From contig PDSQ01000037.1 in assembly GCA_002747055.1 (NCBI GenBank), forward strand, positions 1 to 58,738: a stretch of DNA of 58,738 bases, given 5' to 3'. Below are positions 8,591-18,799 of the stretch, one piece after another (position 1 is the first letter of the stretch; every line of letters starts with the position of its first letter). This DNA is from Gammaproteobacteria bacterium (GTDB taxonomy: Bacteria > Pseudomonadota > Gammaproteobacteria > Pseudomonadales > Oleiphilaceae). The notes under the pieces were generated by a model. It saw nothing but the letters and a program-made list of their open reading frames with translations. It was not told the DNA's origin and ran no database searches. The position numbers and the translations under genes are program-made.

Positions 8591-9193
8591 ATGAAACTCC
8601 TCGTGCTTGTGTTGTGTCTTTTTATTGGTGGTTGTGCCAGCTCCCCGCCTGAAAATCCCGGTAATATCTGTGCTATTTTCAAACAACACAGACACTGGTA
8701 CAAAGCCGCCATCGCCACCCGAGACAAGTGGGGAGCACCCGTTCATATACCAATGGCAATTATGAAGCAGGAGTCTTCCTTCAGGCACGACGCCGCTCCG
8801 CCCATGCGATTCTTTTTATGGATTATTCCGATCGGCAGGGTCAGCGATGCCTATGGTTACTCTCAGGCCAGGGAGGTTGCCTGGGAGGAATATGTCAACG
8901 AGACAGGTAACTGGTTTGCCGATCGGGATGATTTTAGTGATGCCATGGATTTTATTGGCTGGTATATCGACAAAACCCATCGTATCAATAAAATCTCAAA
9001 GTGGGATGCCTATAGCCAGTATCTCAACTATCATGAGGGGCGGGCCGGATACCGTCGCAAAAGTTATCGAACAAAACCATGGTTGCTCAAAGTGGCGAGA
9101 AAAGTGGATCGGCAAGCAAAAGCCTATAGCAAGCAGTTTTGGGGCTGCAAGCAAGAGTTGGCCGATGAGGGGTGGTTTCCCCTGCTTTATTAG
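8591..9193 (+). CDS. Lytic-transglycosylase-like lipoprotein
   Basis: The 200-residue protein begins with a lipoprotein signal ending in the lipobox 'FIGGCAS', so Cys15 would be acylated. Residues about 55-130 resemble the SLT/goose-lysozyme fold. 'MKQESSF' supplies the putative catalytic glutamate, 'DAYGYSQA' matches the G-x-x-Q segment, and a later 'YLNYHEGRAGY' resembles the substrate-cleft tyrosine motif. Such enzymes cleave the glycan strands of peptidoglycan in the periplasm. It probably shares a transcript with the preceding hypothetical gene. Confidence 0.8.
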   Translation: MKLLVLVLCLFIGGCASSPPENPGNICAIFKQHRHWYKAAIATRDKWGAPVHIPMAIMKQESSFRHDAAPPMRFFLWIIPIGRVSDAYGYSQAREVAWEEYVNETGNWFADRDDFSDAMDFIGWYIDKTHRINKISKWDAYSQYLNYHEGRAGYRRKSYRTKPWLLKVARKVDRQAKAYSKQFWGCKQELADEGWFPLLY

Positions 9194-9253
9194 AAGATTG
9201 GCGCCTGTCGAATACCCATTGTATTGCCGGCAAGGGGGTCCCATTTTCCCGTA

Positions 9254-9316
9254 GGAGCAGATTTCCTATCTGCCCTGTATTTTGGGATGGGTATGGAATC
9301 TGCCCTCAGGCTGTTG
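9254..9316. repeat. REP-like hairpin plus conserved flank, copy 1
   Basis: A perfect GCAGAT/ATCTGC hairpin (9257-9274) is followed by 'TATGGAATCTGCCCTCAGG' and CTGTTG (9292-9316). Nearly the same words occur at 18827-18856 in another intergenic gap, so this looks like a dispersed short palindromic repeat. It lies between convergent genes. Confidence 0.4.
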
Positions 9317-9322
9317 AAGGAG

Positions 9323-10996
9323 TTATGAGTGAGTGGTGTTTTGCATCAGCGCCCGAACCAGTTTGTAGCTTTGCCATCCAAGTACGCTGAAACTGGTGCC
9401 CAGTCCTGCGATCATCGCTCCGACTACGCCACAACTGACCACATCCTGGCCGGTTAGATAGAGTCCGGGAATAGTGGTTTTGGGTTTTAGCCAATCTTGC
9501 TCGAAGCGGTTTGTATCGTGATTCAAGCCATAGATTTCACCTCGTTTGTAAGCACAGAAGAAATCCGTGGAAAGCGGTGTCGAGGTTTCGTAATAGTCCA
9601 CTTTTCCGCGTAGTTGCGGTAGTTTTTGGTAAACATATTCCAGCAGACGTTCAGAAAAATACTCTTTCAACTGATCATAGCTGTCACCGCGTTTGCCCCA
9701 GGTTTCGTCTTTCCATTTTTCAAATAACTCATAGGGGCCGGGGGCGACAATTTCAATGGTCGATTTGCCTGGGTAACGCTGGTTCCAGCTTGGATCTTTA
9801 GCGGACGGGAACGAAATATAGACGACAGGAAAGTCGGCTTTGGTATCCTGGTTGAAGGCTTTGATGTTTTCTTCAGGTGAATAGTTTGGATAGATCCAGA
9901 AATTGGTTTTGGGTATGCCCAATTCTTCTGCCGTGCCTTTTAGCCCGATATACATGCCAAGGTGCGCCATGGATGGTTGTACCTGGCCGAGTTTTTTGAG
10001 ATAACCCGACTTTTCAGCCACCGCTTCGGGTAACAGGTAGCGGAAGGTATTGAACACGCCTGCATTACTAATGATGACCGGGGAACGTATTTCATTGCCA
10101 TCGGCCATTTTGACGCCAACGGCGCGGTCTTTTTCGACCACAATTTCAGTGACATTGGCGTAGGTCAATACCTTCCCTCCCGATTGCTGAATCACCGGAA
10201 TCACGGTTTCCGCTATTCTGGAGGCACCACCTACGGGATAATAGCCGCCATAGATATAGTGTTTGGCGATCAGAGCATGAATCATAAAGCTCGATTCTTT
10301 GGGAGGCGTGCCACAATCTCCCCATTGACCAGTTAGCACGGCGATAAGTTTTTCGTTGTCGGTCAGACTGCGCAGCACTTCGTAAGTGGGACGATTGAAA
10401 TACGGCGGAATAAGCCGTTTTTTGATGACATTGAAAGGCCTAGTCGCAATATCCGGAAGGAATTTGCCGACAGCGTTGATAGGTGTGGCGCGCGACACTT
10501 CGCTTAACATGCCGACGTATTTTGCAATGGTTTCTTTTTCCTCCGGGAAATAGGTTGAAAGGCCATCAATAAAGTTTTGCTTGCCTGCAATTAGATTATA
10601 TTCGTCCTGGCCAAAATAAAAGCGGTCGTAGTTTTCGTCCATTGCCGCCCATTCAAGTGCGTCATCAGAAATAAAGTCGAAGAGCTTTCTCGCAGCGGAT
10701 TGCTTGTGGCCAACATCACCAATGTAATGTATTCCTACATCCCATTCATAGCCATTGCGGGAATAGCTGTGAGTAAAACCGCCAGCGGTATAATGTTGTT
10801 CGAGAACCAAAACTTTTTTGCCGACTTTGGACAGACAGGCTGCCGTTGTCAGACCACCCATTCCCGAGCCGATAACGATGACATCGTAGTTGCCTTGCAG
10901 ACGATTGACCCTGTAGCGTGTGCCAATGCGCAAGGTGCTGGGCTTGGGTGATGGCTTGTTCTGTTTAGGCGAGTTCATCTGTGATTCCTGATTCAA
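9323..10996 (-). CDS. FAD-dependent oxidoreductase of the RetSat/CrtISO (phytoene-desaturase-like) family
   Basis: The 557-residue protein has an N-terminal dinucleotide-binding motif ('VIGSGMGGLTTAACLSKVG', residues about 41-60) followed by 'LEQHYTAGGFTHSYSRNGY', the FAD-contact pattern of carotenoid isomerase and retinol saturase enzymes. A second FAD-contact segment near the end reads 'GLYLTGQDVVSCGVVGAM'. Relatives isomerise or reduce conjugated polyenes, but no carotenoid genes lie nearby, so the substrate is unknown. It is a single gene facing left, divergent from cstA across a 296-bp gap. The ATG has 'GAATCACAGATG'-like context with no strong ribosome site. Confidence 0.85.
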   Translation of the reverse strand: MNQESQMNSPKQNKPSPKPSTLRIGTRYRVNRLQGNYDVIVIGSGMGGLTTAACLSKVGKKVLVLEQHYTAGGFTHSYSRNGYEWDVGIHYIGDVGHKQSAARKLFDFISDDALEWAAMDENYDRFYFGQDEYNLIAGKQNFIDGLSTYFPEEKETIAKYVGMLSEVSRATPINAVGKFLPDIATRPFNVIKKRLIPPYFNRPTYEVLRSLTDNEKLIAVLTGQWGDCGTPPKESSFMIHALIAKHYIYGGYYPVGGASRIAETVIPVIQQSGGKVLTYANVTEIVVEKDRAVGVKMADGNEIRSPVIISNAGVFNTFRYLLPEAVAEKSGYLKKLGQVQPSMAHLGMYIGLKGTAEELGIPKTNFWIYPNYSPEENIKAFNQDTKADFPVVYISFPSAKDPSWNQRYPGKSTIEIVAPGPYELFEKWKDETWGKRGDSYDQLKEYFSERLLEYVYQKLPQLRGKVDYYETSTPLSTDFFCAYKRGEIYGLNHDTNRFEQDWLKPKTTIPGLYLTGQDVVSCGVVGAMIAGLGTSFSVLGWQSYKLVRALMQNTTHS

Positions 10997-11292
10997 TACC
11001 GAAATCGATGTATTGGCTAAATGACTGGTGAACTATATTATGCAATAAACTGCATATCAACCGTCGCTTTCGGGGCTTTGCGAGGTCTTTGTTGGAAAAT
11101 TCGCAGAAACTATCGTAGTGTCTGTCTGCCCCATTCAGGGAGGGGGATCTCTAGCTAGTGTGCACACAAGTAGATATTTCTGGTAAAAGTGATGAATGCG
11201 TTTTATGATTCGGAAAAATGAGAGCGTTTTCAAAATTATCTGTTCGGAATGTCGATTCGACTAAGTTTGTCTAACTTACATTGGAGGCAGAA

Positions 11293-12862
11293 ATGAATAG
11301 TGTCACCTTGCTAGTGATTGGGCTGGGCTGTTTGGCAGCGGGATACCTGGTTTATTCCCGCTTTATCGCCAGCAAAATCCTCAAACTGGATGAAAACTTC
11401 AAAACCCCCGCCCATGAATTTAAAGATGGTGTGGATTATATTCCTACCAATAAATATGTATTGTGGGGGCATCATTTTACCTCGGTGGCGGGCGCTGCAC
11501 CGATTATAGGGCCTGCGATCGCTGTTATATGGGGCTGGTTACCTGCATTTTTATGGGTGGTATTCGGCACTATCTTTATGGCGGGTGTGCACGATATGTC
11601 GGCTGTCTGGGCGAGTGTCCGTAATCGTGGCCAGTCGATGGGTGTGGTGGTCGGCCGGGTTATTGGCAAGCGGGCACAGGGCTTGCTGATGGTCGTTATC
11701 TTCCTGTTACTGCTGATGGTGAATACTGCTTTTGGTACAGTCATCGCGCGCATGATGGTAAATACACCTTCTGCGGTGATACCTGTTTGGGGTGCTTTGA
11801 TTGTGGCCTTCATTATCGGCCAGTGTATTTACCGATTCAAGCTATCCCTTCCTTTGGTCTCTCTGGCTGGTGTTATTGCCTTGTACGCATTGATTTGGTT
11901 GGGGCCTCAATACCCTATTGAGTTACCTAAAGAAATGCTTGGAATAAACAGTATTGGCTGGTGGGTGATCATCCTGTTCGCCTATGCCGCGATTGCATCC
12001 TTGCTGCCTGTTTGGATGCTGCTGCAACCCCGTGACTACATTAACGGCATTCAGCTGTTTGTCGGTCTGGGTGTGTTATATGTTTCCATTTTGCTGTTCT
12101 CGCCTGATGTTGTCGCGCCTGCGGTGAACCAGAACCTTCCTGAAGGTACGCCATCCATGATACCCCTGTTGTTTGTGACCATCGCCTGTGGTGCCATTTC
12201 CGGCTTCCATGGCCTGGTTTCTGCAGGAACCACATCCAAGCAAGTCGATAAAGAAACCGATGCCCGCTTTGTCGGTTATTTTGGCGCGGTTGGTGAGGGT
12301 ATGCTTGCTCTCAGTGCCATTCTGGTCACTACAGCCGGGTTCGCTACCCTGGCTGATTGGGAAGCGGTTTACAGTGCGTTTGGTAAAGGCAGTATTGGAG
12401 CCTTTATCAACGGTGGTGGTGAAGTGATGCATCAGGGCGTGGGCCTGAGTAAAGAGTTTTCGGTGACCATGCTGACAGTCATGGCAGCGCTGTTTGCCGG
12501 TACCACCATGGACACAGGTGTTCGTCTGCAACGCTATATCGTCCAGGAATTTGGTGAGATGTACACCTTGCCTTTCCTGAAGAGCGGTAACCACCAACCA
12601 GTTGATGGCTGGCCTGACATTACTGATTGTGTCGGTCATGTTGTTACGACGTGGTGTCAAGAGCTGGTACACCCTGTTACCCATGGTCTTCCTGTTGGTG
12701 ATGACCATCATTGCCTTGCTGATTCAATTGCAGAGCTTCTTTATGAAGTCTCAGTGGTTGTTGCTGGGTCTGGATGTCGTGATATTAGGCGCCGCAATAC
12801 TGGTCTCACTGGAATGCGCTTCTGTCTTGCGCAGGGAGTGGCCCAGGAAAAACGCGGGTTGA
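11293..12862 (+). pseudogene. cstA: Carbon-starvation protein CstA, disrupted by internal deletion and frameshift
   Basis: From ATG 11293 (ribosome site TTGGAGG at 11281) the protein follows CstA for 432 codons, with many membrane helices. It includes 'WGHHFTSVAGAAPIIGPAIA' near residue 57 and 'FAGTTMDTGVRLQRYIVQEF' near 400. After 'PFLKSG' the frame goes wrong (from 12589) and reads nonsense to 12885. The true C-terminus is present in the next frame: 'TTNQLMAGLTLLIVSVMLL' starts at 12590 and the frame ends at 12862. In intact CstA about 30-40 residues, including a helix and 'WPLFG', lie between these pieces; here they are missing. CstA imports pyruvate or peptides. Alternatives are an assembly error or a strain-specific mutation. 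Confidence 0.8.
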
Positions 12863-12874
12863 CCGGAAAGAACA

Positions 12875-12912
12875 CAACGCCCTGATAATTTGGTCAGGGC
12901 GTTGTTTTTTTC
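12875..12912 (+). terminator. Intrinsic terminator after cstA
   Basis: A perfect 11-bp stem (CAACGCCCTGA / TCAGGGCGTTG) with an eight-base loop is followed by seven T residues. It lies between cstA and the cory-CC-star-like gene, so it would limit read-through into the next two genes. Confidence 0.9.
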
Positions 12913-12945
12913 CGGTTTTTGACCGATGTTAACCGGAGTACGTTG

Positions 12946-13209
12946 ATGAATATCAAAAAACGACTGGCCGCTTTCTTCGAGGGGTTGGATGAGTTTTATC
13001 ATGCCCCCTATCGTCAAATGTTTGCCCGTGCAAGCCGAGACGAGGAAGACCTGTTTATGTTAATGCTGTTTGCTGAAAGTCTGGGTGTTCCCAACCCGGT
13101 TGCTTATTATACGCTGGAATTGCAACCCATCTTTTTAGAATCGTTTCACGAGTGGCATACCCGTATGGGAATGGAAAAATCCCCTCTCGATCACTTTGGG
13201 TGTTGTTGA
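12946..13209 (+). CDS. Cory-CC-star-like small protein
   Basis: The 87-residue protein ends in Cys-Cys directly before the stop. It carries 'FYHAPYRQMFARASRDEEDLFMLMLFAE' (read: Y-H-A-P-Y-R near residue 17, acidic 'DEEDLF' near 30), 'GVPNPVAYYTLELQP' and 'HEWHTRMGMEKSPLDHFGCC'. As I recall, a family named for this Cys-Cys-stop ending (cory-CC-star) occurs beside cstA and an ArsA-like ATPase, which is the arrangement here. The function is unknown. The C-terminal cysteines suggest metal or redox chemistry, and the ATPase neighbour suggests membrane delivery. Start ATG 12946 has GGAG ten bases upstream. The stop TGA overlaps the next ATG by one base, implying translational coupling. Confidence 0.8.
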   Translation: MNIKKRLAAFFEGLDEFYHAPYRQMFARASRDEEDLFMLMLFAESLGVPNPVAYYTLELQPIFLESFHEWHTRMGMEKSPLDHFGCC

Positions 13210-14180
13210 TGACGATTATGATGCTGGATAATCTCTTGGAAAAGAAAGTTGTCTTTGTTGGTGGTAAGGGTGGTGTAGGGAAAACCACATCGGCGGCGGC
13301 TCTGGCGATACAATTTGCCTCTCACCAACATAAAACGTTAATTATTTCCACCGACCCCGCACACAGTCTGGGTGATGTATTTAACCAGCCTCTGTCCAAT
13401 AATGAAACACAGATTATGGACAATTTACATGCGATAGAACTGGACCCACATGAAATTATCCACCGACATTTTGCTCAGGTTGAACGCACGTTATCTGCTT
13501 ATTCAAAACCCGAGATGATGCCCAAACTGCGAGATTTCCTGAAGTCATCACAGCATGCACCGGGAGCGGAGGAGGCGGCCATGCTGGAAGCCATTTGCCA
13601 GCAGTTGGTCAGTGCCCAAAGCAGGAATTACCAGCATGTTATTTTCGATACCGCACCAACAGGGCATACACTGAGGTTATTGAGTTTGCCCGAAATGATG
13701 CAAGCCTGGACGGATGGTTTATTAGCTCAGCAGCGGAGGCAGGGAAAACTGCGCCAGGCAGCGCAAAATCTGGATAAGCAAGCCAGGTTCAATCCTTTGC
13801 TGCCGAAAACAGAAAATCGTTGGGAACAGGCAATCAGGGTGTTGGAAAAGCGTCGCCAATTGTTTGCCGATACGCGAACGATATTACATGATCAAACACA
13901 AACGGCTATTCTTTTGGTCTTGATTCCGGAAAACTTACCTCTATACGAAACTCAAAGAGCTGTCAAACAGCTAGAGCACCATGATCTTCCGTGCGCGGGG
14001 CTGATTATTAATCAAATCATGGCCGATCAACAATCAGACGATTTTTGGCAACAGCGTGCCAATCGTCAGCAGCTGGTGTTAGAGGAATTACAGCAATCCC
14101 TGGGTTATTTGCCTCAACATAAAATCGCCTTGCATAATGACGATATTCGGGGTATTTCTGCTTTGCAGGGGTTTTGGTAG
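13209..14180 (+). CDS. ArsA/GET3-like ATPase coupled to the cory-CC-star protein
   Basis: The 323-residue protein has the deviant P-loop 'GGKGGVGKTT' (residues about 18-27), switch I 'STDPAHSLGDVF' and switch II 'DTAPTGHTLRLLSLP'. These are typical of the ArsA/GET3 branch of SIMIBI ATPases. GET3 relatives deliver tail-anchored membrane proteins; ArsA drives an arsenite pump. No arsB, arsC or arsR is nearby. Because the gene shares a TGATG junction with the cory-CC-star gene, a role in handling that protein or CstA is more likely than arsenic resistance. The GET3 zinc CxxC motif is not visible. Length is compatible with a single ATPase unit rather than the ArsA tandem. Confidence 0.85.
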   Translation: MTIMMLDNLLEKKVVFVGGKGGVGKTTSAAALAIQFASHQHKTLIISTDPAHSLGDVFNQPLSNNETQIMDNLHAIELDPHEIIHRHFAQVERTLSAYSKPEMMPKLRDFLKSSQHAPGAEEAAMLEAICQQLVSAQSRNYQHVIFDTAPTGHTLRLLSLPEMMQAWTDGLLAQQRRQGKLRQAAQNLDKQARFNPLLPKTENRWEQAIRVLEKRRQLFADTRTILHDQTQTAILLVLIPENLPLYETQRAVKQLEHHDLPCAGLIINQIMADQQSDDFWQQRANRQQLVLEELQQSLGYLPQHKIALHNDDIRGISALQGFW

Positions 14181-14323
14181 TCGCTACGGCGATACTCGGA
14201 ATAATTTCCTGCTGACACTCGACATTTCTTGGGCTGAATTTGATACAACGGTGTTTGGTAATATCGAAACTTCTTTAGCTGAGCTGGATTTAGTGTTCAT
14301 CGCCGCTTGTGAAGGTTAGTGTG

Positions 14324-15316
14324 CTAGCGATCGGGTTGATCTGGTTTGCTCTGAAAGTGGGACTCATCGAGCCAGTTGCACAGCATCCGGTTAACCGGTG
14401 CCGAGAGTCCATGGGTTTCAGCGTACCTGCTGATATAGCCGTTCAGGTAATTCATTTCAGTCGGTCTTCCGGCGCGGACATCTTGCAGAGTCGAGCTGAT
14501 ATTCGCTTTTGTTTTGCTGGCCACGTCGATAATGTCCGCTTTGATTTGCTGCCATTGTATATGATTGCCCGCATGCCGGCTGATTAGCTCCAACTCCATA
14601 GCGAGTGCGTCGATATGGTCGATAAAAAGTGGTTTGTCGAGAATGTCTCCATTGCGGCAATTGAATAACACGGTAAACGGATTGATGCCGCAGTTAATAA
14701 TCAGCTTTCGCCATAAGCGGTGTTGAATCTGTTCTTCATCGAGTACAGTCAGGCCGGAAAGGGCAAGGCTTTGAGCCAGTGATTTAGCCCGATTGTTTTG
14801 TCGCGCCGGATCATTATACGGGCCGAGCCAGGAACAGCCTTTGCCGGCATAAATGACACGGGTGGCGGAGGATTTGTTGGCGGCTTCTGTGGTTGACAGT
14901 GCGTAGACATGCGCCTCGCCAAGGCCAGCTTCTAGCAATTGTTGGCTGACTTCAGCCTGACTGCCCAGGCCATTTTGCAGTAGCAGGATATTGGCTGTCG
15001 GGTCTAGCTTGGGGTGAATTTCGGTGACCGCGCGGGCGGCATCATAGCTTTTCGTGCAAACCAGCAAGTGACTAATGGGGGCAGACACCTCTGCGACGGT
15101 GAGTGAGGTGATTCGGGCTTGCGTTAGCTGATCTTCCTGCTGCACCGAAAACGCCAGTTGTCGGTTGGGCTGTGGCATTTTGTTGATCAGTGTTACCGAA
15201 TGGGAATGGGCCAATTGGCTTGCCCAAAGCAGGCCCATGGAGCCTGCCCCCAAAATGCAGACTGTCGATGGGTTGCATTGCGGGGAAGGTTCGGGCGACA
15301 CCTGGCTGGCTGTCAT
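14324..15316 (-). CDS. panE: 2-dehydropantoate 2-reductase (PanE/ApbA family)
   Basis: PanE reduces ketopantoate to pantoate with NADPH in coenzyme A synthesis. The 330-residue protein has the N-terminal nucleotide motif 'ILGAGSMGLLWASQLA' and 'LLVCTKSYD'. The C-terminal helical domain includes 'LWRKLIINCGINPFT', whose lysine and asparagine are conserved in the family, and a late 'GRPTEMNYLNGYI'. Some PanE-like enzymes act on other 2-ketoacids, so the exact substrate is inferred. It lies 18 bp downstream of valS on the same strand, probably one transcript. The 143 bp between it and the convergent ATPase gene show nothing recognisable. Confidence 0.88.
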   Translation of the reverse strand: MTASQVSPEPSPQCNPSTVCILGAGSMGLLWASQLAHSHSVTLINKMPQPNRQLAFSVQQEDQLTQARITSLTVAEVSAPISHLLVCTKSYDAARAVTEIHPKLDPTANILLLQNGLGSQAEVSQQLLEAGLGEAHVYALSTTEAANKSSATRVIYAGKGCSWLGPYNDPARQNNRAKSLAQSLALSGLTVLDEEQIQHRLWRKLIINCGINPFTVLFNCRNGDILDKPLFIDHIDALAMELELISRHAGNHIQWQQIKADIIDVASKTKANISSTLQDVRAGRPTEMNYLNGYISRYAETHGLSAPVNRMLCNWLDESHFQSKPDQPDR

Positions 15317-15334
15317 ATTCTGGTTGTATCGATG

Positions 15335-18172
15335 TTAAATTGTCGCCAGTTTATCAAGCTGTTCTCGCAGTTTTTTATGGGCAGACTCGGCTTCTGCAAG
15401 TTTTCGACGTTCTTTGGCAACCACTTCTTCCGGTGCTTTGCTGACAAACTTTTCGTTATTGAGCTTGCCCGAAACGCGCCGGATTTCTTTTGCCAGTTTA
15501 TCCATCTCCTTGTTTAGCCTTTCTGATTCCGCTTGCTTGTCGATCAATCCGGCCATAGGCACGTGCACTTCCATTTTATCGACCAGCTGTACCGCCGACA
15601 GCGGCGGCTCATCCTGGCTGATCCAGTCTATCGAATTCAGCCTGGCCATGGCAATCAAGAACGGGGCGTGCTCCTGCCATCTTCGTTTATCCTGCTCATC
15701 GCCGTTGCGTAACAGTGCGGGCACTTTTTTGCCTGGCGGGATATTCATCTCGCCTTTGATGTTACGGACACCAACAATGACGCCTTTAACCCATTCAATA
15801 TCTTCAATTGCCTGGTTGTCGACTTTACTGTCGTCCGCCGTTGGGTAGCTTTGGAGCATAATGGTGTCGCCATTTTTGCCCGTCATTGGCGCGACAGTCT
15901 GCCAGATTTCCTCGGTGATATAAGGCATCATCGGGTGAGCCAGGCGCAGCAGTGTTTCCAGTACCCGCAGCAGAGTGTGCCGCGTGCCTCGTTTGGAGGC
16001 ATCGGTTTCATCGGGCGAATTCAGGATGGGCTTGGTCAGTTCCAGATACCAATCGCAGTACTCGTTCCAGGTAAATTCGTAAAGCGCCTGTGACGCATGA
16101 TCGAACCGATACTCTTCAATCGCTTTGGATACATTCAATTCGGTTTGTTGTAACCGACTGATAATCCATTTGTCTGGCAGACTGAGTTCAATCTCGGTGT
16201 CGTTGCAATCGAGGCCGTTATCCTGACCCTCGGTATTCAGCAAGACAAAGCGCGCCGCATTCCAGATTTTATTGCAGAAATTCCGGTAGCCTTCCAGTCT
16301 GCCGACATCGAATTTGATATCCCTGCCGGTTGAAGCCAGCGACAAAAAGGTAAAGCGCAAAGCGTCAGTCCCGTAAGAGGCGATGCCTTCAGGAAAGTGC
16401 TTGCGGGTTTGTTCGGCAATTTCCTTGGCCAGTTGTGGCTGCATCATGCCACTGGTGCGTTTGCTCAGCAGCTCATCCAGGGTGATCCCGTCAATGATAT
16501 CGAGCGGATCGAGTACGTTACCCTTGGATTTGGACATTTTTTGCCCTTCGGCATCTTTGACCAGCCCATGCACGTAGACTTTTCTGAACGGTACTTCGTT
16601 TCTGAATTTGAGTGTCATCATAATCATTCTGGCTACCCAGAAGAAAATAATGTCAAAGCCGGTGACCAGCACATCGGTCGGGTGGAAGGTTTTCAGTTCC
16701 GGCGTGTCTTCCGGCCATCCCAGCGTCGAAAACGTCCATAGTGCCGAGGAGAACCAGGTATCCAAAACGTCTTCGTCCTGGTGCAATGCGATATCGGTAG
16801 GAATTCGGTGTTTTTCTCGTACTTGCTGTTCCGATTTGCCGACATAAACCGCACCTTCGTTATCGTACCAGGCCGGGATTCGATGACCCCACCAAAGTTG
16901 TCGGGAAATACACCAGTCCTGTATTTCTCGCATCCAGGCAAAATAAGTGTTTTCCCACTGCCTGGGAACAAATTCAATATCACCGTCTTCGACCGCTTTG
17001 ATGGCCGGTTTTGCCAGTGGTGCAACGCGAACATACCATTGATCGGTCAGGTAAGGTTCGATAATGACGCCTGAACGGTCGCCTCTGGGTACTTTGAGGG
17101 CGTGATCATCAATTTTCTCCAGTAAACCGAGATGCTCGAATTCGTCAATGACTTTCTTGCGTGCTTCGAAGCGGTCATCACCACGGAATATTTCGGGCAG
17201 AGTGCAGTCCACTTCCATATTGATGGCGCCGTCGATGTTGAACACTTCGGCCTGCTCACGAATTGACGCATCTACGGTCAGAATGTTAACCAGTGGCAGA
17301 TTGTGTCTTTTGCCAATCTCATAGTCATTGAAATCATGGGCGGGGGTGATTTTGACGCAGCCGGTACCAAATTCCATATCGACATAGTCATCGGCGATAA
17401 TCGGGATACATCGGTTGACCAGCGGCAGTAAAACCGATTTGCCGATCAAATTCTGGTAGCGCTCATCTTTCGGGTTGACCGCAACGGCGGTGTCGCCCAG
17501 CATGGTTTCCGGTCGCGTGGTGGCGATAACCAAGTAAGTCTGGCCTTCGGCAGTGGTTGCGCCATCGGCCAGCGGATATCGAAGGTGCCATAGCGAGCCT
17601 TTTTCGTCTTTATTTTCCACTTCCAGATCCGAGATTGCCGTGTGCAATGCCGGATCCCAGTTTACCAGCCGCTTGCCACGGTAGATCAGTGACTCTTCGT
17701 ACAGCCGGATAAACACTTCCTGAACCGCGTTGGAGAGTCCTTCGTCCATGGTAAAGCGTTCTCTTGTCCAGTCGAGGCTGGTACCCATTCGTCGCAACTG
17801 GCGGGTAATGGTGCCGCCGGACTCTTTCTTCCAATCCCAGACTTTCTCCAGGAATTTTTTCCGGCCCAGATCATGGCGGGTGATGTTTTGTTCGGCCAAT
17901 TGCCTCTCAACCACCATTTGGGTGGCGATACCGGCGTGATCGCTACCCACTTGCCACAGCGTATTGTGGCCTTTCATTCGATGATAGCGAATCAGCGTAT
18001 CCATGATTGTGTCCTGGAATGCGTGACCCATGTGCAGGCTGCCGGTGACGTTGGGTGGCGGAATCATGATGCAATAGGGCTGCCCTTCGCCTTGCGGGGC
18101 AAAGTAGCCGTTTTTTTCCCATGTTGAATACCAGGATTTTTCGATGTCGTGGGGCTGGTAAGTCTTTTCCAT
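15335..18172 (-). CDS. valS: Valyl-tRNA synthetase
   Basis: ValS charges tRNA-Val and edits misactivated threonine. The 945-residue length is normal. It has the class I HIGH box in '[15 protein letters not shown]' (residues about 38-52), the editing domain in the middle, and the KMSKS loop '[12 protein letters not shown]' near residue 553. An arginine-rich C-terminal coiled coil follows ('[20 protein letters not shown]'). The frame is intact. Order pepA-holC-thioesterase-valS on one strand matches many gammaproteobacteria, where holC and valS are neighbours; here a thioesterase gene sits between them. Confidence 0.97.
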   Translation of the reverse strand: MEKTYQPHDIEKSWYSTWEKNGYFAPQGEGQPYCIMIPPPNVTGSLHMGHAFQDTIMDTLIRYHRMKGHNTLWQVGSDHAGIATQMVVERQLAEQNITRHDLGRKKFLEKVWDWKKESGGTITRQLRRMGTSLDWTRERFTMDEGLSNAVQEVFIRLYEESLIYRGKRLVNWDPALHTAISDLEVENKDEKGSLWHLRYPLADGATTAEGQTYLVIATTRPETMLGDTAVAVNPKDERYQNLIGKSVLLPLVNRCIPIIADDYVDMEFGTGCVKITPAHDFNDYEIGKRHNLPLVNILTVDASIREQAEVFNIDGAINMEVDCTLPEIFRGDDRFEARKKVIDEFEHLGLLEKIDDHALKVPRGDRSGVIIEPYLTDQWYVRVAPLAKPAIKAVEDGDIEFVPRQWENTYFAWMREIQDWCISRQLWWGHRIPAWYDNEGAVYVGKSEQQVREKHRIPTDIALHQDEDVLDTWFSSALWTFSTLGWPEDTPELKTFHPTDVLVTGFDIIFFWVARMIMMTLKFRNEVPFRKVYVHGLVKDAEGQKMSKSKGNVLDPLDIIDGITLDELLSKRTSGMMQPQLAKEIAEQTRKHFPEGIASYGTDALRFTFLSLASTGRDIKFDVGRLEGYRNFCNKIWNAARFVLLNTEGQDNGLDCNDTEIELSLPDKWIISRLQQTELNVSKAIEEYRFDHASQALYEFTWNEYCDWYLELTKPILNSPDETDASKRGTRHTLLRVLETLLRLAHPMMPYITEEIWQTVAPMTGKNGDTIMLQSYPTADDSKVDNQAIEDIEWVKGVIVGVRNIKGEMNIPPGKKVPALLRNGDEQDKRRWQEHAPFLIAMARLNSIDWISQDEPPLSAVQLVDKMEVHVPMAGLIDKQAESERLNKEMDKLAKEIRRVSGKLNNEKFVSKAPEEVVAKERRKLAEAESAHKKLREQLDKLATI

Positions 18173-18332
18173 AATGCTGAGTTTTGCGCCTTAAAGTGGT
18201 AGTAAAAAAGTGCTGTTAACAAGCGGATCAAGCATGTTTATGAAGTGAGCTGTGCATTATACCTTCGGTTTGGTAAATCGTGTACCTCTATCACAGTATT
18301 AACGGTATTATGCCCGCCAAAAGTGAAATCCA

Positions 18333-18770
18333 TCAGAGTTTCATTGAATCGATAGGGCCGGAGAGCAATCTGGATACCACCGATTGTGGCATGGGGCAGG
18401 CATGTCCCTGTTGATGATCTCGCCAGACCATGACAGTATTTCCCCTGCCGTAAACAATCTCCGGCGCGTTAAAATCACAGACCGATTGCACTATCGTAAT
18501 ACTGGAGCGTCCCACTTTGGTGACATCTATCGTGCTTAACAATCTGGTTGGATAACCGAGTTCACGAGTGAAATCACAGCTGATATGCACTACCACAAAG
18601 CCGTAGTCTGGGTCAGTCATATCAACCTCTGCCTGATTCAGCCAGAGAACTCTGGCTTCCTGAAAATAGTCAAAGAAACGCACATTGTTGACATGCCCGT
18701 AAGCATCCATATCACCCCAACGCATTTCTGTTGGGCCCTGGTAAACGCGACGTAATGATTCGGTGTTCAA
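18333..18770 (-). CDS. Acyl-CoA thioesterase, 4HBT hotdog family
   Basis: The 145-residue protein has the hotdog motif 'MRWGDMDAYGHVNNVRFFDYFQEAR', here positions about 17-41. The key residues are Asp21, His27 and Asn28, followed by the long hotdog helix. A beta sheet follows with 'GYPTRLLSTIDVTKVGRSS'. Relatives (FadM/YbgC) hydrolyse long- or short-chain acyl-CoA in the cytoplasm. Chain-length preference cannot be read from the sequence. It sits between holC and valS, an unusual insertion in that pair. Confidence 0.88.
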   Translation of the reverse strand: MNTESLRRVYQGPTEMRWGDMDAYGHVNNVRFFDYFQEARVLWLNQAEVDMTDPDYGFVVVHISCDFTRELGYPTRLLSTIDVTKVGRSSITIVQSVCDFNAPEIVYGRGNTVMVWRDHQQGHACPMPQSVVSRLLSGPIDSMKL

Positions 18771-18799
18771 ATTCAGTTCCTTTAGATAAATGTGTTATT

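Noticed and set aside
11155..11175. TGTGCACACA palindrome upstream of cstA as a CRP site
   Set aside because: Half-sites are not in the TGTGA-N6-TCACA arrangement. It could be a binding site for another factor but nothing supports a call.
13209..14180. Arsenite pump ATPase ArsA
   Set aside because: No arsB, arsC, arsD or arsR nearby and no tandem ATPase unit. The coupling to the cory-CC-star protein argues for a different role.
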